A stretch of DNA of 64,000 nt from Pseudomonas orientalis (GCF_001439815.1 NZ_JYLM01000001.1:496001-560000), one strand, 5' to 3'. Positions 1 through 9,469 are shown, counted from the stretch's first letter. Notes: generated by a model not told the origin, from the letters alone. Numbers and translations: made by a program.

Positions 1-12
1 TCGGGTTCAATT

Positions 13-1365
13 GTGATCGAACAGGGGGCGGTGCGCGCCTGCAAGGATGTGCATGCCAATACCCGCCCGGACGACCTTGAAACCTATTTGGCCATTCAAG
101 CCTTGCTGTTCATTTATGTGGATGGCGGGCATTCGATGGATGAAATCTCATACGCGCTGACCCATCCGACCGTGCAGGACAAACTGCGCCAGGCCTTTTC
201 CGAAAAGCCCGGCTTCGAGCATATCGGCGACAAGCTGTTCATGAATCACGGCGCGCTGGAAAACGCCGCCAAGGACGCTGCGGTCTTCAATGATGTGCTC
301 AAGGCCAAGGACGCCACGCATCAACAGATCACCCATGGCAACCCGGCTGGCCAGGCCGCTCGAACGACCACCAAGGCGCTGGCGCTGGCGCAGACCGTCG
401 CAGCGAGAAACGTGCTCTACAAACCCAGCGACGTCCTGACTCAAGAACTGGCCGGCGCCGCCAGTGCATTGCATCGGGTGGTCTCGAACCTTAGCCCCCA
501 GCATCGGAACCTGCTCGGGGCTCATTTATTGGGGGAAGGCAGGCTGCTGGCGGGACAAACAACCGATGACTTGCTGGCTGCGTTGGCGCGCGCCGGCAGC
601 GCAGCGGCGAGCGCCACCGATAGAGCGGTGGCCATCGCACTGATGGGCGATATCGGCGGGTTCTACACCACCCCCGGCCACGCGGACCCGGGGCTGATGA
701 CGGCCCTCAACCGTCAGCTCCAGGCACAGGGACTGGAGGTGCCCGATGCCGCCGCTGCCCAACGTATGCGCGAGCACGGCGGCTCTGCGGCGGTAGGTCC
801 GGATAAGCGCGCTGAACGAAAAGTCCGTGCGTTCGATTCACCTGCCGACATGCCTTTTCGAGCAGGCGTGCATAACAGCGGGCTGGAGGCGGATAAGGCG
901 CTCAATGTGCCTGCATCCGAGCGTATTCCTGATAATCGCTGGGCGGTTTTCGATATCGGTACGGCTCGCGTCAAGGAAACCACCGAGCCACTTGTCGGGC
1001 ATATGTCAGCGTCTCCGGCCGAGATTCTACAGGCCTGGGACATGCTGCGCGGAGTGAGCGCGAGCGATCAATACGTGGGCGCGCTGCCCGCTCAGGACGC
1101 TGGCAGGCTCACGCCTATGTCTGATTTGACGCCAGCCGAGCAGGAGCAGCGGTATGCGCGTGCGGCCGGAGCCGGCGCGTTTTTGGTCGGCCTGGGCTAT
1201 CACAGTGCGGTCGAAGTGCTTGAGGGCACATTGGTTTATACCGGGCAGAGCATCAGAGGCGAGGGCACGCTGGACCCTTCCCAGCGCGACTCCGCGCATG
1301 TCTTCGGGCATGGGGCGGCCACCGAACTCATGAGCGAATTATTCAAGGCCGGTACGGCCACCTGA
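13..1365 (+). CDS. Large protein of unknown function, 5' end possibly cut by the window edge
   Basis: The frame is open to the first base of the window, so the GTG used here may be internal and the true start may lie upstream. The visible 450 residues are soluble, alanine-rich and mostly helical in composition, with no membrane segment and no enzyme motif that I recognise. The middle part is rich in charged and small residues, and the C-terminal 120 residues are compact and glycine-rich. The next gene on the same strand is a permease with no obvious link. The sequence has the look of a secreted or effector-type protein, but that is an impression only. I cannot assign a function. Confidence 0.75.
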   Translation: MIEQGAVRACKDVHANTRPDDLETYLAIQALLFIYVDGGHSMDEISYALTHPTVQDKLRQAFSEKPGFEHIGDKLFMNHGALENAAKDAAVFNDVLKAKDATHQQITHGNPAGQAARTTTKALALAQTVAARNVLYKPSDVLTQELAGAASALHRVVSNLSPQHRNLLGAHLLGEGRLLAGQTTDDLLAALARAGSAAASATDRAVAIALMGDIGGFYTTPGHADPGLMTALNRQLQAQGLEVPDAAAAQRMREHGGSAAVGPDKRAERKVRAFDSPADMPFRAGVHNSGLEADKALNVPASERIPDNRWAVFDIGTARVKETTEPLVGHMSASPAEILQAWDMLRGVSASDQYVGALPAQDAGRLTPMSDLTPAEQEQRYARAAGAGAFLVGLGYHSAVEVLEGTLVYTGQSIRGEGTLDPSQRDSAHVFGHGAATELMSELFKAGTAT

Positions 1366-1517
1366 GGAGTGGCCGGGTGCAGACGCCGGTTCGTAAGTCG
1401 CCGCAGCCGATCGGCAAATGTCGAGATCAGACACGATGATGGCGTGCTCAGGCTGCTTTGGCCTGGCGCAGCGCCCTTAAGGTGAGGGGTATTGGTCGCC
1501 CGAGAACAACAAAAACA

Positions 1518-2924
1518 ATGAATAGCCTCAATTGCAACGATTCCAACGGTCAGCTGGCGCAGGGTTTCAAACCGCGCCACGTCACCATGTTGTCCATCGC
1601 AGGCATTATCGGCGCGGGCTTGTTTGTCGGTTCCGGCCATGCCATCGCGGCGGCGGGGCCGGCGGTGTTGCTGGCGTACCTGTTCTCCGGCCTGCTGGTG
1701 GTGCTGGTGATGCGCATGCTCGGGGAAATGGCCGTGGCGCGCCCGGACACCGGCTCTTTTTCGACCTACGCCGACCAGGCCATCGGCCGCTGGGCGGGCT
1801 TCACCATCGGCTGGTTGTACTGGTGGTTCTGGGTGCTGGTGATTCCGATCGAGGCGCTGGCGGCCGGTCACGTGCTCAATCAGTGGTTTCCCCAGGTCGA
1901 TGCGTGGCTGTTCGCCTTGTTGTCGATCATCCTGCTGGTGATCACCAACCTGTTCAGCGTGGCCAAGTACGGTGAATTCGAGTTCTGGTTCGCGATGGCC
2001 AAGGTCATCGCCATTATCGGCTTTATCGGTCTGGGTTTCAGCGTGCTGATGGGCTGGATGCCAGATCACGAAGCCAGTGGCTTGAGCCGGTTGATGGAAG
2101 AGCACGGCGGTTTTGCGCCGAACGGTTTGTCGGCGGTGGTCGGAGCGTTCATTACCATCATGTTCAGTTTTATCGGCACGGAGGCCGTGACTATCGCCGC
2201 GGCCGAATCGAGCAACCCGGCGCAGAACATCGCCCGGGCCACGCGTTCGGTGATCTGGCGCATCGGCGTGTTCTACCTGTTGTCGATCTTTGTCGTCATT
2301 TCCGTGGTGCCCTGGAACGACCCGCTGCTGGCGTCCGTGGGTTCCTATCAGCGCGCGCTGGAGCTGATGAGCATCCCCAACGCCAAATTCATGGTCGACG
2401 TGGTAGTGCTGATCGCCGTTGCCAGTTGCATGAACTCCTCGATCTACATCTCCTCGCGCATGCTGTTCTCCCTGGGTAAACGCGGCGACGCGCCCCCTGC
2501 GCTTAAACGCACCTCGGCGGCGGGCGTGCCCAGGGCGGCGGTGATTGCCAGCACCATCATCGGCGCCGGGGTGACGCTGCTGAGCTACTTCATGCCCGCC
2601 GGCCTGTTCCAGTTTCTGCTCGCCAGCTCCGGCGCCATCGCGTTGCTGGTGTACCTGGTCATCGCCATCTCGCAACTGCGCATGCGCCGGTTGCTGGTCA
2701 GGCAGAACGTCGAGCTGGCCTTTCGTATGTGGCTGTTCCCCTGGCTGACTTACCTGGTGATTGGGTTCATCTGCGCAGCGTTGGCCGTGATGATGGTGAC
2801 GCCGGAACACCGTACGGAAGTGTCCTCGACGATTGGCCTGGCCCTGGTGATCTCCTTGATTGGCGTGGTCACGGCGCGTCAGCACGGGCAGTCGGCCAAG
2901 GCCATTGTGGTTGAGCCCTCGTGA
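1518..2924 (+). CDS. APC-superfamily amino-acid permease (GabP/ProY-like)
   Basis: A 468-residue inner-membrane protein with about twelve hydrophobic segments. It opens with the signature of the amino acid transporter family, a GAGLFVGSGHAI stretch in the first membrane helix around residues 30-45, and the second helix carries the usual RMLGEMAV motif. The family imports amino acids or GABA by proton symport; the substrate cannot be read from sequence. I chose the ATG just before NSLNCND rather than an upstream TTG because the latter adds residues unlike the family, although the ribosome-binding site is weak. A GlxA/AraC-type regulator begins 22 bases after the stop, as often seen for amino-acid or amine catabolic transporters, so that gene may control this one. 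Confidence 0.9.
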   Translation: MNSLNCNDSNGQLAQGFKPRHVTMLSIAGIIGAGLFVGSGHAIAAAGPAVLLAYLFSGLLVVLVMRMLGEMAVARPDTGSFSTYADQAIGRWAGFTIGWLYWWFWVLVIPIEALAAGHVLNQWFPQVDAWLFALLSIILLVITNLFSVAKYGEFEFWFAMAKVIAIIGFIGLGFSVLMGWMPDHEASGLSRLMEEHGGFAPNGLSAVVGAFITIMFSFIGTEAVTIAAAESSNPAQNIARATRSVIWRIGVFYLLSIFVVISVVPWNDPLLASVGSYQRALELMSIPNAKFMVDVVVLIAVASCMNSSIYISSRMLFSLGKRGDAPPALKRTSAAGVPRAAVIASTIIGAGVTLLSYFMPAGLFQFLLASSGAIALLVYLVIAISQLRMRRLLVRQNVELAFRMWLFPWLTYLVIGFICAALAVMMVTPEHRTEVSSTIGLALVISLIGVVTARQHGQSAKAIVVEPS

Positions 2925-2946
2925 GCACGCGCGGGGAGTACCGGTG

Positions 2947-4032
2947 ATGGAAGCTGACGCGCCGGCCTGCAAGACGCTCGGCTTTCTGCTGCTGGACCAA
3001 TTCACCCTGATATCGCTTTCCTGCGCGGTCGAACCCTTGCGCATGGCCAATCAATTGGCCGGCGAAGAACTCTATCGCTGGCGAACCCTCAGCCTTAACG
3101 GTGAACCGGTGTGGGCCAGCGATGGCGTGTCGGTCACGCCGGATGCGGTGGCGCATGAACAGCGCGACCTGGATGCCGTGATCGTCTGTGGCGGCGTGGG
3201 CATCCAACAGGCCGCCACACCTGCGCATCTCACCTGGTTGCGCAACCAGGCGCGTCTGTACTGCAACCGCCTCGGTGCGGTGTGCACCGGCAGTTGGGCG
3301 CTGGCCAGGGCGGGCCTGCTCGATGGCTTCCAGTGCAGCGTGCATTGGGAACTGATGGCCTCCCTGCAGGAAGCCTTTCCCCGTGTCACGGTCAGCGCCA
3401 GCGTGTTTTCCCTCGATGGCAACCGCTTCACCAGTTCGGGCGGCACCGCGCCGTTGGACATGATGCTGCACCTGATCGGCCGCGATCACGGGCATGAACT
3501 GGCGGCGGCGATTTCCCAAATGTTCGTGTACGAGCGCATCCGCAATGAGCGCGACACCCAGCGCGTACCGCTCAAGCACCTGCTGGGCACGCAACAGCCC
3601 AAGCTGCAGGAAGTGGTGGCCCTGATGGAGGCCAACCTGGAAGAACCCATCGACCTCGACCAACTGGCCGTCTACGTACAGGTGTCGCGGCGCCAGCTGG
3701 AGCGCATGTTCCAGCGCTACCTGTATTGCACGCCGTCGCGCTACTACCTCAAGCTGCGCCTGACCCGGGCTCGCCAGTTGCTCATGCAGACGCCGATATC
3801 GATGGTCGAACTCGCGGCGATCTGCGGCTTCGTGTCCACGCCGCACTTTTCCAAGTGCTATCGGGATTTCTTCGGCGTGGCGCCCAGTGACGAACGCTCG
3901 GACATGCGCCTGCGCACGCCGGTTGCGCCGCGCCCGGTGGCCAAACAGGGGGCTCCGGCCAAACCGAAGAACATGCTGGAGCAGGCACGGGAAGAATCGA
4001 CGTTTGCCAGTGTGAAAATTCAGCGGCGTTGA
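2947..4032 (+). CDS. GlxA-family (DJ-1/PfpI-AraC) transcriptional regulator
   Basis: A 361-residue regulator with two parts. Residues about 10-190 form a DJ-1/PfpI-like domain, with the elbow motif AVCTGSWALARAGLLDG. Residues about 225-320 form an AraC-type double helix-turn-helix, including SRRQLERMFQRYL and AAICGFVSTPHFSKCYRDFFG. This is the architecture of ArgR, GbdR and CdhR of Pseudomonas, which activate catabolism of arginine, glycine betaine or carnitine. The ATG was chosen because a GGGGAG site lies 8 bases upstream; an upstream in-frame start would overlap the permease. Spacing suggests co-transcription with the permease. Which compound it senses is not visible. Confidence 0.9.
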   Translation: MEADAPACKTLGFLLLDQFTLISLSCAVEPLRMANQLAGEELYRWRTLSLNGEPVWASDGVSVTPDAVAHEQRDLDAVIVCGGVGIQQAATPAHLTWLRNQARLYCNRLGAVCTGSWALARAGLLDGFQCSVHWELMASLQEAFPRVTVSASVFSLDGNRFTSSGGTAPLDMMLHLIGRDHGHELAAAISQMFVYERIRNERDTQRVPLKHLLGTQQPKLQEVVALMEANLEEPIDLDQLAVYVQVSRRQLERMFQRYLYCTPSRYYLKLRLTRARQLLMQTPISMVELAAICGFVSTPHFSKCYRDFFGVAPSDERSDMRLRTPVAPRPVAKQGAPAKPKNMLEQAREESTFASVKIQRR

Positions 4033-4073
4033 GGTGCCTGGGGCATGCTGCGCGGTAGCCTTGGCTGCGACCA

Positions 4074-5840
4074 TTACCGCACCCGCGAACGACTCTGCAC
4101 CGCCAGGTCCAGCGCCTTTTGCATATCCAGCCGCGCCGAACGCCCGACATCCTTGTCATTGAGCTGGTAATTGCGCTCCGATGGCAGGATCGGTGCCGTG
4201 AGGTCCTGGGCGTCACTGCGTTCGAAGTCGTGGTTATCGCCGATCGCCAGGGCGCTGCGGCGCAACAGCGTGCGCAGCTGTTCGGGCTGCAGCTGCGGGT
4301 TGATCGACAGCATCGCCGCCAGCAGGCCCGCGACCATCGGCGTGGCGTAGGAGGTGCCGCAATGCACGGCGCCTTCCTGGTCGGCGCCCGGCGTGGACGC
4401 GTGCGCGCAGGCGGCGGCGGTGATGTCGACGCGCATGTCCACGTTCGAGGAGCTGCGCGTAACGGCGTAGGCCGGGTCATCGATGGCGATGCCGTCGCGC
4501 TCGTTGCGCTGGTGCCCACCCACCACCAGCAATTGCTCGGTGATGAAGGAGGAGGGCAGGCGGTACTCGTCGCTGCCCGAGAAGGCCGAACCGTTACCGG
4601 CGGAGTTCACCACAATCACATCGGGGTGCTCCTTGCGCAGCCACAGGAAGAATTCTTCGAGCAGTTCTTCGTAGCCGCTCATGGCTATCCCTGAGCGCAC
4701 CAGCGAGTCGACGTCCTGGCCGTTGACGTCCTTGGTGCCGACGCGATGAATGCCCCAGCTCCAGTTGAGTACGCGCACCCCATCCTCCACGAGGTTGACT
4801 GACGCGGCGATGTTTGCGGTAATTCCGGCATCGGAGTTGCGTTCGACAATCACATCGAAGCCCCCGCCGGCCTTGTCCAGGCCACGCAAAAAGCCGGTAT
4901 TGCCACCGTTGTTCCAGCCTGCCGCGAGGATGCCGGCCACGGTGGTGCCATGGCTGTCCGCTGAACCTGTATCGCCGGCGTAGACGCACGTGCGCCGAGG
5001 CGCGCAGGCGCCCAGGTAGTCGGCGAAATCCGCCGTGTCGAAATCCACGCCGCGCTCGATCACCCCGATGCGCACCGGTTGCGCCACGATGGGCGAGCGC
5101 TGTCCCGGAATGCGCCGCTGGTAATAGGCCACTGCATCGAGAAAGCGGTTGGCGGCCCATTCATCGGAGTCGGGCGATGGCTTCTTCGGCGCTTCACGGC
5201 GCGGGGCGGCTTGCTCAGCTTCTTCGGCGGCGGATTCTTCGATGACCACCGCATCGACGCTGGTCTCGCTGCCCAGGCGCAGCACCAGGGCGTCGCGCTG
5301 TATCAGGTCGGTGGCCGGCAGGCGCAGTTGAAAGACATTCAGCGGTGCGATACTGCCGACCACCTTCGCCCCGTATTTGCGCGCCAGGCGCTCGGCTTCC
5401 TGGCGACCCTCCTGGTCTTCTTCGATCAATAGGCTGACCAGATCCACATAAGTGGTCAGGCCGTCCATGTTCTTCGCCACTTCGCCGGGCCCGGCGGCCA
5501 CCACCTGGCTGTTGCGCAGGCTCAGCCAGGCGGCGTTGCTGGTGCGCGGGCCGTCTTCGAGCCACAGCGGGCCGCTCTGGTAGCGGCGGCTATCGAGGCG
5601 CAGGCGCAGTTGGTCGCCGTCGCGCTGCACGGCGTCCTGCGGCAGTACCTTGCCGCCCAGTTTCAAGTGTGCGGCGGCGTCGCCCATGCCGCGCACGCGC
5701 AGGCACCAGTCCTGCTGCTGGTTTTCCAGCAGGTCACCGCAGCGTTTCAGTTGCTCCAGGCGCAGGGGCTCCTGGTTGGCGAGCGCCGTGTCCGCAGCGA
5801 GGGTCAACAGCAACATGAGAGCAGCAGGGTTCAGAGGCAT
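4074..5840 (-). CDS. Secreted subtilisin-like (S8) serine protease
   Basis: A 588-residue protein with an N-terminal signal sequence (hydrophobic stretch ending in ALANQ), a region of about 190 residues without a recognised fold, a charged low-complexity linker, and a peptidase S8 domain from about residue 250 to 545. His is seen in DSHGTTVAGI (residue 297) and Ser in CGTSYATPMVAG (residue 497); the oxyanion Asn is likely in VNSAGNGS. The position of the catalytic Asp in the usual VIDTG motif reads VIERG, that is Glu262. The start was chosen because AAGGA lies 8 bases upstream of an ATG that begins the signal peptide. It is divergent from the MFS transporter. Export is inferred from the signal; the substrate is unknown. 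Confidence 0.88.
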   Translation of the reverse strand: MPLNPAALMLLLTLAADTALANQEPLRLEQLKRCGDLLENQQQDWCLRVRGMGDAAAHLKLGGKVLPQDAVQRDGDQLRLRLDSRRYQSGPLWLEDGPRTSNAAWLSLRNSQVVAAGPGEVAKNMDGLTTYVDLVSLLIEEDQEGRQEAERLARKYGAKVVGSIAPLNVFQLRLPATDLIQRDALVLRLGSETSVDAVVIEESAAEEAEQAAPRREAPKKPSPDSDEWAANRFLDAVAYYQRRIPGQRSPIVAQPVRIGVIERGVDFDTADFADYLGACAPRRTCVYAGDTGSADSHGTTVAGILAAGWNNGGNTGFLRGLDKAGGGFDVIVERNSDAGITANIAASVNLVEDGVRVLNWSWGIHRVGTKDVNGQDVDSLVRSGIAMSGYEELLEEFFLWLRKEHPDVIVVNSAGNGSAFSGSDEYRLPSSFITEQLLVVGGHQRNERDGIAIDDPAYAVTRSSSNVDMRVDITAAACAHASTPGADQEGAVHCGTSYATPMVAGLLAAMLSINPQLQPEQLRTLLRRSALAIGDNHDFERSDAQDLTAPILPSERNYQLNDKDVGRSARLDMQKALDLAVQSRSRVR

Positions 5841-5956
5841 CAGTGGGTTCCTTGCCGGGGCCTGATAGTGCGACTGCGCCAACCGCCCCTTCGTTCAGCG
5901 CAACGGCGTTGAACTCCCTCTCAACAGATTCACTCATAACTGACGAGGCACTGCAC

Positions 5957-7426
5957 ATGACGGATGTGACAATGACCCAACCACACTCAAATACCCCTGG
6001 CGCGCTGTTCGAAACCGACCTGCCCGCACGCCTGGATCGCTTGCCCTGGGGCCGCTTCCATACCTTGCTGGTGTTCGCCCTGGGCATCACCTGGCTGCTC
6101 GACGGCCTGGAAGTGACCCTGGCCGGTTCGGTGTCCGGCGCGCTGAAAAGCAGCACCGGCCTGAACTTCAGCAACGTCGACATCGGCCTCGCCGGTGGCG
6201 TCTACATCGCCGGCGCGGTGCTGGGTGCGCTGTTGTTCGGTTGGCTCACCGACCGTCTGGGCCGGCGCAAACTGTTCTTCATCACCCTGTGGCTCTATGT
6301 GGGCGCCACCGCCGCCACGGCGTTTTCCTTCAACCTGGAAAGCTTTCTGCTGTTCCGCTTCCTCACCGGCATGGGCATCGGCGGCGAATACACGGCGATC
6401 AACTCGACCATCCAGGAGTTCACCCCGGCGCGTTATCGCGGCTGGGTCGACCTGACCATCAACGGCACCTTCTGGCTGGGCGCCGCCCTCGGTGCCGGCG
6501 GCGCCATTGTGCTGCTCGACCCGCAGATCGTCGGCGGCGACCTCGGCTGGCGCCTGTGCTTCGGCATCGGTGCCGCGCTGGGCCTGCTCATCCTGGTGAT
6601 GCGCCTGTGGCTGCCGGAGAGTCCGCGCTGGTTGCTGATCCACGGCCAGCATGCCGAAGCACAGCGCATCGTCGACGGCATCGAAGCGCGCCTGCGCGAA
6701 CAGGGCCATGCGCTGGCACCCGTCACCAGCCCGCCGCTGCGCCTGCACGCCCGCGACCACACGCCATTGGCGGAAATCTTCCACACCCTGTTCGTCAGCT
6801 TTCGCCGCCGCGCCCTGGTCGGCATGACCCTGCTCACCGCCCAGGCATTCTTCTACAACGCGATCTTTTTCACCTACGCGCTGGTGCTCACCGACTTCTA
6901 TCAGGTACCCGCCGAGCGTGTCGGCTGGTACGTGCTGCCCCTCGCCCTCGGCAACTTCTGCGGGCCGCTGCTGCTCGGGCGCCTGTTCGACGTGATCGGC
7001 CGGCGCGTGATGATCAGCTTTACCTACGGCACCTCCGGCGTGCTGCTGGCGCTCAGCGGCTACGCCTTCCAGCAAGGCTGGTTCGACGTGACCCAGCAAG
7101 CCATCGCGTGGATGGTGATTTTCTTCTTCGCCTCGGCGGCGGCGAGCTCGGCGTACCTGACCGTGGCCGAGACCTTTCCCCTGGAGATACGCGCGCTGGC
7201 GATTGCGGTGTTTTACGCGTTCGGCACGGGGCTGGGCGGGATCATCGGGCCGACGTTGTTTGGCGAATTGATCCAGACGCAGCAGCGTAGCAGCCTGTTG
7301 ATCGGCTACCTGATCGGCGCGGCGCTGATGCTCATCGCCGCGGTGGTGCAGGCGATCTGGGGCGTTGCGGCTGAACGCAAGTCCCTGGAACGGGTGGCGC
7401 GGCCGTTGTCGCAGGCGGTTGAATGA
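5957..7426 (+). CDS. MFS transporter, sugar/aromatic-acid type
   Basis: A 489-residue major facilitator with twelve hydrophobic segments. The conserved loop after helix 2 reads GWLTDRLGRRKLFF, and LPESPRWLL after helix 6 is the hallmark of the sugar porter and metabolite-proton symporter branch. GEYTAINSTIQEFTPARYRG lies between helices 4 and 5. Members of this branch import hydroxylated aromatic acids, nicotinate, sugars or polyols; the substrate is not evident and no catabolic genes are adjacent. The ATG at MTDVTM was taken because GAGG precedes it; a second in-frame ATG five codons later is possible. It is transcribed away from the S8 protease, with about 115 bases between the two starts. 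Confidence 0.9.
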   Translation: MTDVTMTQPHSNTPGALFETDLPARLDRLPWGRFHTLLVFALGITWLLDGLEVTLAGSVSGALKSSTGLNFSNVDIGLAGGVYIAGAVLGALLFGWLTDRLGRRKLFFITLWLYVGATAATAFSFNLESFLLFRFLTGMGIGGEYTAINSTIQEFTPARYRGWVDLTINGTFWLGAALGAGGAIVLLDPQIVGGDLGWRLCFGIGAALGLLILVMRLWLPESPRWLLIHGQHAEAQRIVDGIEARLREQGHALAPVTSPPLRLHARDHTPLAEIFHTLFVSFRRRALVGMTLLTAQAFFYNAIFFTYALVLTDFYQVPAERVGWYVLPLALGNFCGPLLLGRLFDVIGRRVMISFTYGTSGVLLALSGYAFQQGWFDVTQQAIAWMVIFFFASAAASSAYLTVAETFPLEIRALAIAVFYAFGTGLGGIIGPTLFGELIQTQQRSSLLIGYLIGAALMLIAAVVQAIWGVAAERKSLERVARPLSQAVE

Positions 7427-7507
7427 GGGGAGGGCCCGAGTTGATCTAAAGATCGAGCCCTCTACGTCGATAACCTCAATGAACCCGCCAATCATGGACC
7501 GATTGAA

Positions 7508-8227
7508 ATGTCATTCTCCGTCAGCGCTGCCCACAGAGCCCCTGCCAATACCCGCCTTGCGCTTTCCGAGCAGACACTCACGCCCCAGGCGCCGCCCGAG
7601 GCCGCCAGCCAAGCCTTGGCAAACGCCGGCCCGGCGGCCGTCTACCATCCCAGCGAAGCCACCCAAACCCTGCGCGAACCCGTGCAGGTGATCGACACCT
7701 GGGTCGGCCGATCTCAATCGCCGGAGTATCCTCGCTTTGTCGAGCGCTTCCACGGGGCACAAGCGCTGCTGAAAAGCGCCTTCACCACATTCGAATCATC
7801 GTTGGCGAGCACCGCCCCCGACCTGGCCGGAACCGATTACGGCTTTACCGTCGAAGCCGACGGCCGCCTGAAAGTGCTCGACAAGGCCGGTCAGCTAAGC
7901 GAAGCGAATATCCAGCGCCTCACCGATCTGCTCAACGGCTCTGCCGCCCTGAAAACCGCCGCCGTGGCCTACCGCAACGCCACCATCGACATGACGGACG
8001 CCAGCTCGCCCTGGTCCGGCAGTGTCATGGGCTACTACAGCGTGACCAACGAAAACTTCGCCAAATCCATCGACCTGGCGCCGATGCTCAGAACCTATGA
8101 CCCGTCGGATATGACGGACATCAAGGACCGGTTTTTGGTGACCCAGTTGGCGTACAAGGGGGAGCGGGCGACGGAGGAGACGGAGCGGGCGATGTTTGAG
8201 CGGCGTGGGTGGAGTCTCGAAGACTGA
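7508..8227 (+). CDS. Hypothetical protein, possibly secreted
   Basis: A 239-residue soluble protein with no membrane segment and no classical signal peptide. The first 60 residues are rich in Ser, Ala, Pro and Thr and look disordered. From about residue 65 on it is a compact alpha-helical protein (VERFHGAQALLKSAF, FTVEADGRLKVLDKAGQLSE, LTDLLNGSAALKTAAVAYRNA). This layout, disordered N-terminus plus helical body, resembles several secreted or type III-dependent proteins in fluorescent pseudomonads, but no secretion genes are in the window. I recognise no catalytic motif. The ATG follows a weak site in a short gap after the MFS gene. Confidence 0.65.
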   Translation: MSFSVSAAHRAPANTRLALSEQTLTPQAPPEAASQALANAGPAAVYHPSEATQTLREPVQVIDTWVGRSQSPEYPRFVERFHGAQALLKSAFTTFESSLASTAPDLAGTDYGFTVEADGRLKVLDKAGQLSEANIQRLTDLLNGSAALKTAAVAYRNATIDMTDASSPWSGSVMGYYSVTNENFAKSIDLAPMLRTYDPSDMTDIKDRFLVTQLAYKGERATEETERAMFERRGWSLED

Positions 8228-8290
8228 GACAGGCACGATCAAAATGATTCCAGGTTTTACTTTTCTAAAGCTGATTTATTAAGGCGTGTC

Positions 8291-8875
8291 ATGGTAATTG
8301 CAATTTGTATAACTGCTGTTGTTTTCGGTGTTTTCATAGTGCGCAAACTCTGCATGGGAAAATACTCCCACGTATCAGCAATTTCATCGTTGTTAACTTT
8401 TTTGGTTGCAGTGGCGGCGGCAGGTGTTGCTTATAATCAGCTGAATGAGTCAAGGGTTGCTGCCGCGAAGTCGATATACCGTGAGTATTTGAGTACGGCG
8501 TTATCCCATCCGCAGTTTTCGGCCGCCTCCTATCCGTTCAATGACCCTAAACTCTATAGCCTCAAGGCCGGCAAAGACCTTGAACAGTACGAAAACTATG
8601 TCGCTTATCTGATTTTCTCGGCAGAGGAGGTTCTTGAGGTTGACGACTTAAGGGCGCAGCGCGGGTGGTGTGAAACTATTCGAGATCAGTTCAAGTACCA
8701 TGCGCTTTATCTGAACAGCCCTATGGCTAACGCTATGCAGTACTCCGGCGTTGTCGATAAGTTGGTCAGGGAAGGCATCAACATGTACCTGCTTGAAAAA
8801 GAAATTAATGCTTCAAATGGAAGTCCCGCGGCCGAGATAATGCTTGAGCAGCTGCGAAGTGATTGCCAGCCGTGA
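8291..8875 (+). CDS. Small membrane-anchored protein of unknown function
   Basis: A 194-residue protein with two hydrophobic helices at the N-terminus (about residues 1-20 and 30-55) and a cytoplasmic or periplasmic helical domain of about 140 residues. Base composition is lower in GC than in the neighbouring genes, which suggests acquisition. AAGG stands 7 bases before the ATG. The layout of a two-helix anchor followed by a helical domain recurs in proteins near phage-defence genes, but I see no diagnostic motif and give no function. Confidence 0.7.
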   Translation: MVIAICITAVVFGVFIVRKLCMGKYSHVSAISSLLTFLVAVAAAGVAYNQLNESRVAAAKSIYREYLSTALSHPQFSAASYPFNDPKLYSLKAGKDLEQYENYVAYLIFSAEEVLEVDDLRAQRGWCETIRDQFKYHALYLNSPMANAMQYSGVVDKLVREGINMYLLEKEINASNGSPAAEIMLEQLRSDCQP

Positions 8876-8942
8876 CGCTGCGCTGGAGCATTTCAAGGGC
8901 CGAAAGCGACTAATGCCAGTCAGTTAAGCGAACACCGCCCTC

Positions 8943-9055
8943 TGTAGGAGCGAGCTTGCTCGCGAAAAACGTCAACGATAACGCGTGTTTCCTGAATGAA
9001 CGCGGTGCCTGTGAGCTTTTCGCGAGCAAGAGCTAGGCGCCCCCCTTGCTCCTAC
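8943..9055. repeat. REPIN of the TGTAGGAGCGAGC family, right arm disrupted
   Basis: The left arm is the standard TGTAGGAGCGAGCTTGCTCG palindrome. After a short spacer the right arm begins correctly (TTCGCGAGCAAG) but is then interrupted by about 15 unrelated, C-rich bases before finishing TTGCTCCTAC. Intact copies of the same family are at 33036 and 38162. This accounts for most of the roughly 300 bases between the flanking genes; I see no further gene there. Confidence 0.85.
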
Positions 9056-9175
9056 GAAAAGCCTTAACTGACTGGTATTAACCGAAAGCGGCCCCTTTGC
9101 TTCGCCAGCCGGTTTACCATGCTCGCCCCGGCAGTGGTTACACGCGCTACCGACCTCATTCTTAAAGGTACCGCC

Positions 9176-9409
9176 ATGTCCATCGACCAAATCTCCCTGC
9201 CCAAAGGCGTAGGCTCCCATGCCGCCAAACTCCTCGACGCCATCACCGGCGCGTCCACCCACGAAGAACTCAACCGCGCCGGCGGCAAGGCCGAAGGGTT
9301 CGTGCTGGGCCTGGAGTCCACCAAGGCCATCAAAAGCCAGATCGCCGAGTCGTTGTATGTGGCTTACGATGATGCGGCGAGCAATCGTGCCGGCGAGTTG
9401 AAGGGCTGA
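9176..9409 (+). CDS. Small conserved hypothetical protein
   Basis: A 77-residue, mainly helical cytoplasmic protein (AAKLLDAITGASTHEELNRAGG, AEGFVLGLESTKAIK, ESLYVAYDDAASNRAGELKG). AAAGG stands upstream of the chosen ATG; an in-frame ATG 19 codons earlier is less likely because it runs through untypical sequence. I recognise no domain. It stands alone between a repeat and a convergent membrane-protein gene. Confidence 0.6.
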   Translation: MSIDQISLPKGVGSHAAKLLDAITGASTHEELNRAGGKAEGFVLGLESTKAIKSQIAESLYVAYDDAASNRAGELKG

Positions 9410-9469
9410 AGGTACGACGGTCCTGATGCCGGTTTTTTCCGCCATCAGGCCCCCAACTCAAGGCAACGC

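Noticed and set aside
1236..3050. A 604-codon reverse frame
   Set aside because: Mirror of the permease gene; composition dominated by His, Gln, Gly and Asp as expected from antisense of a membrane protein gene.
5987..7495. A 502-codon reverse frame
   Set aside because: Antisense of the MFS transporter with typical low-complexity His/Gln/Arg content.
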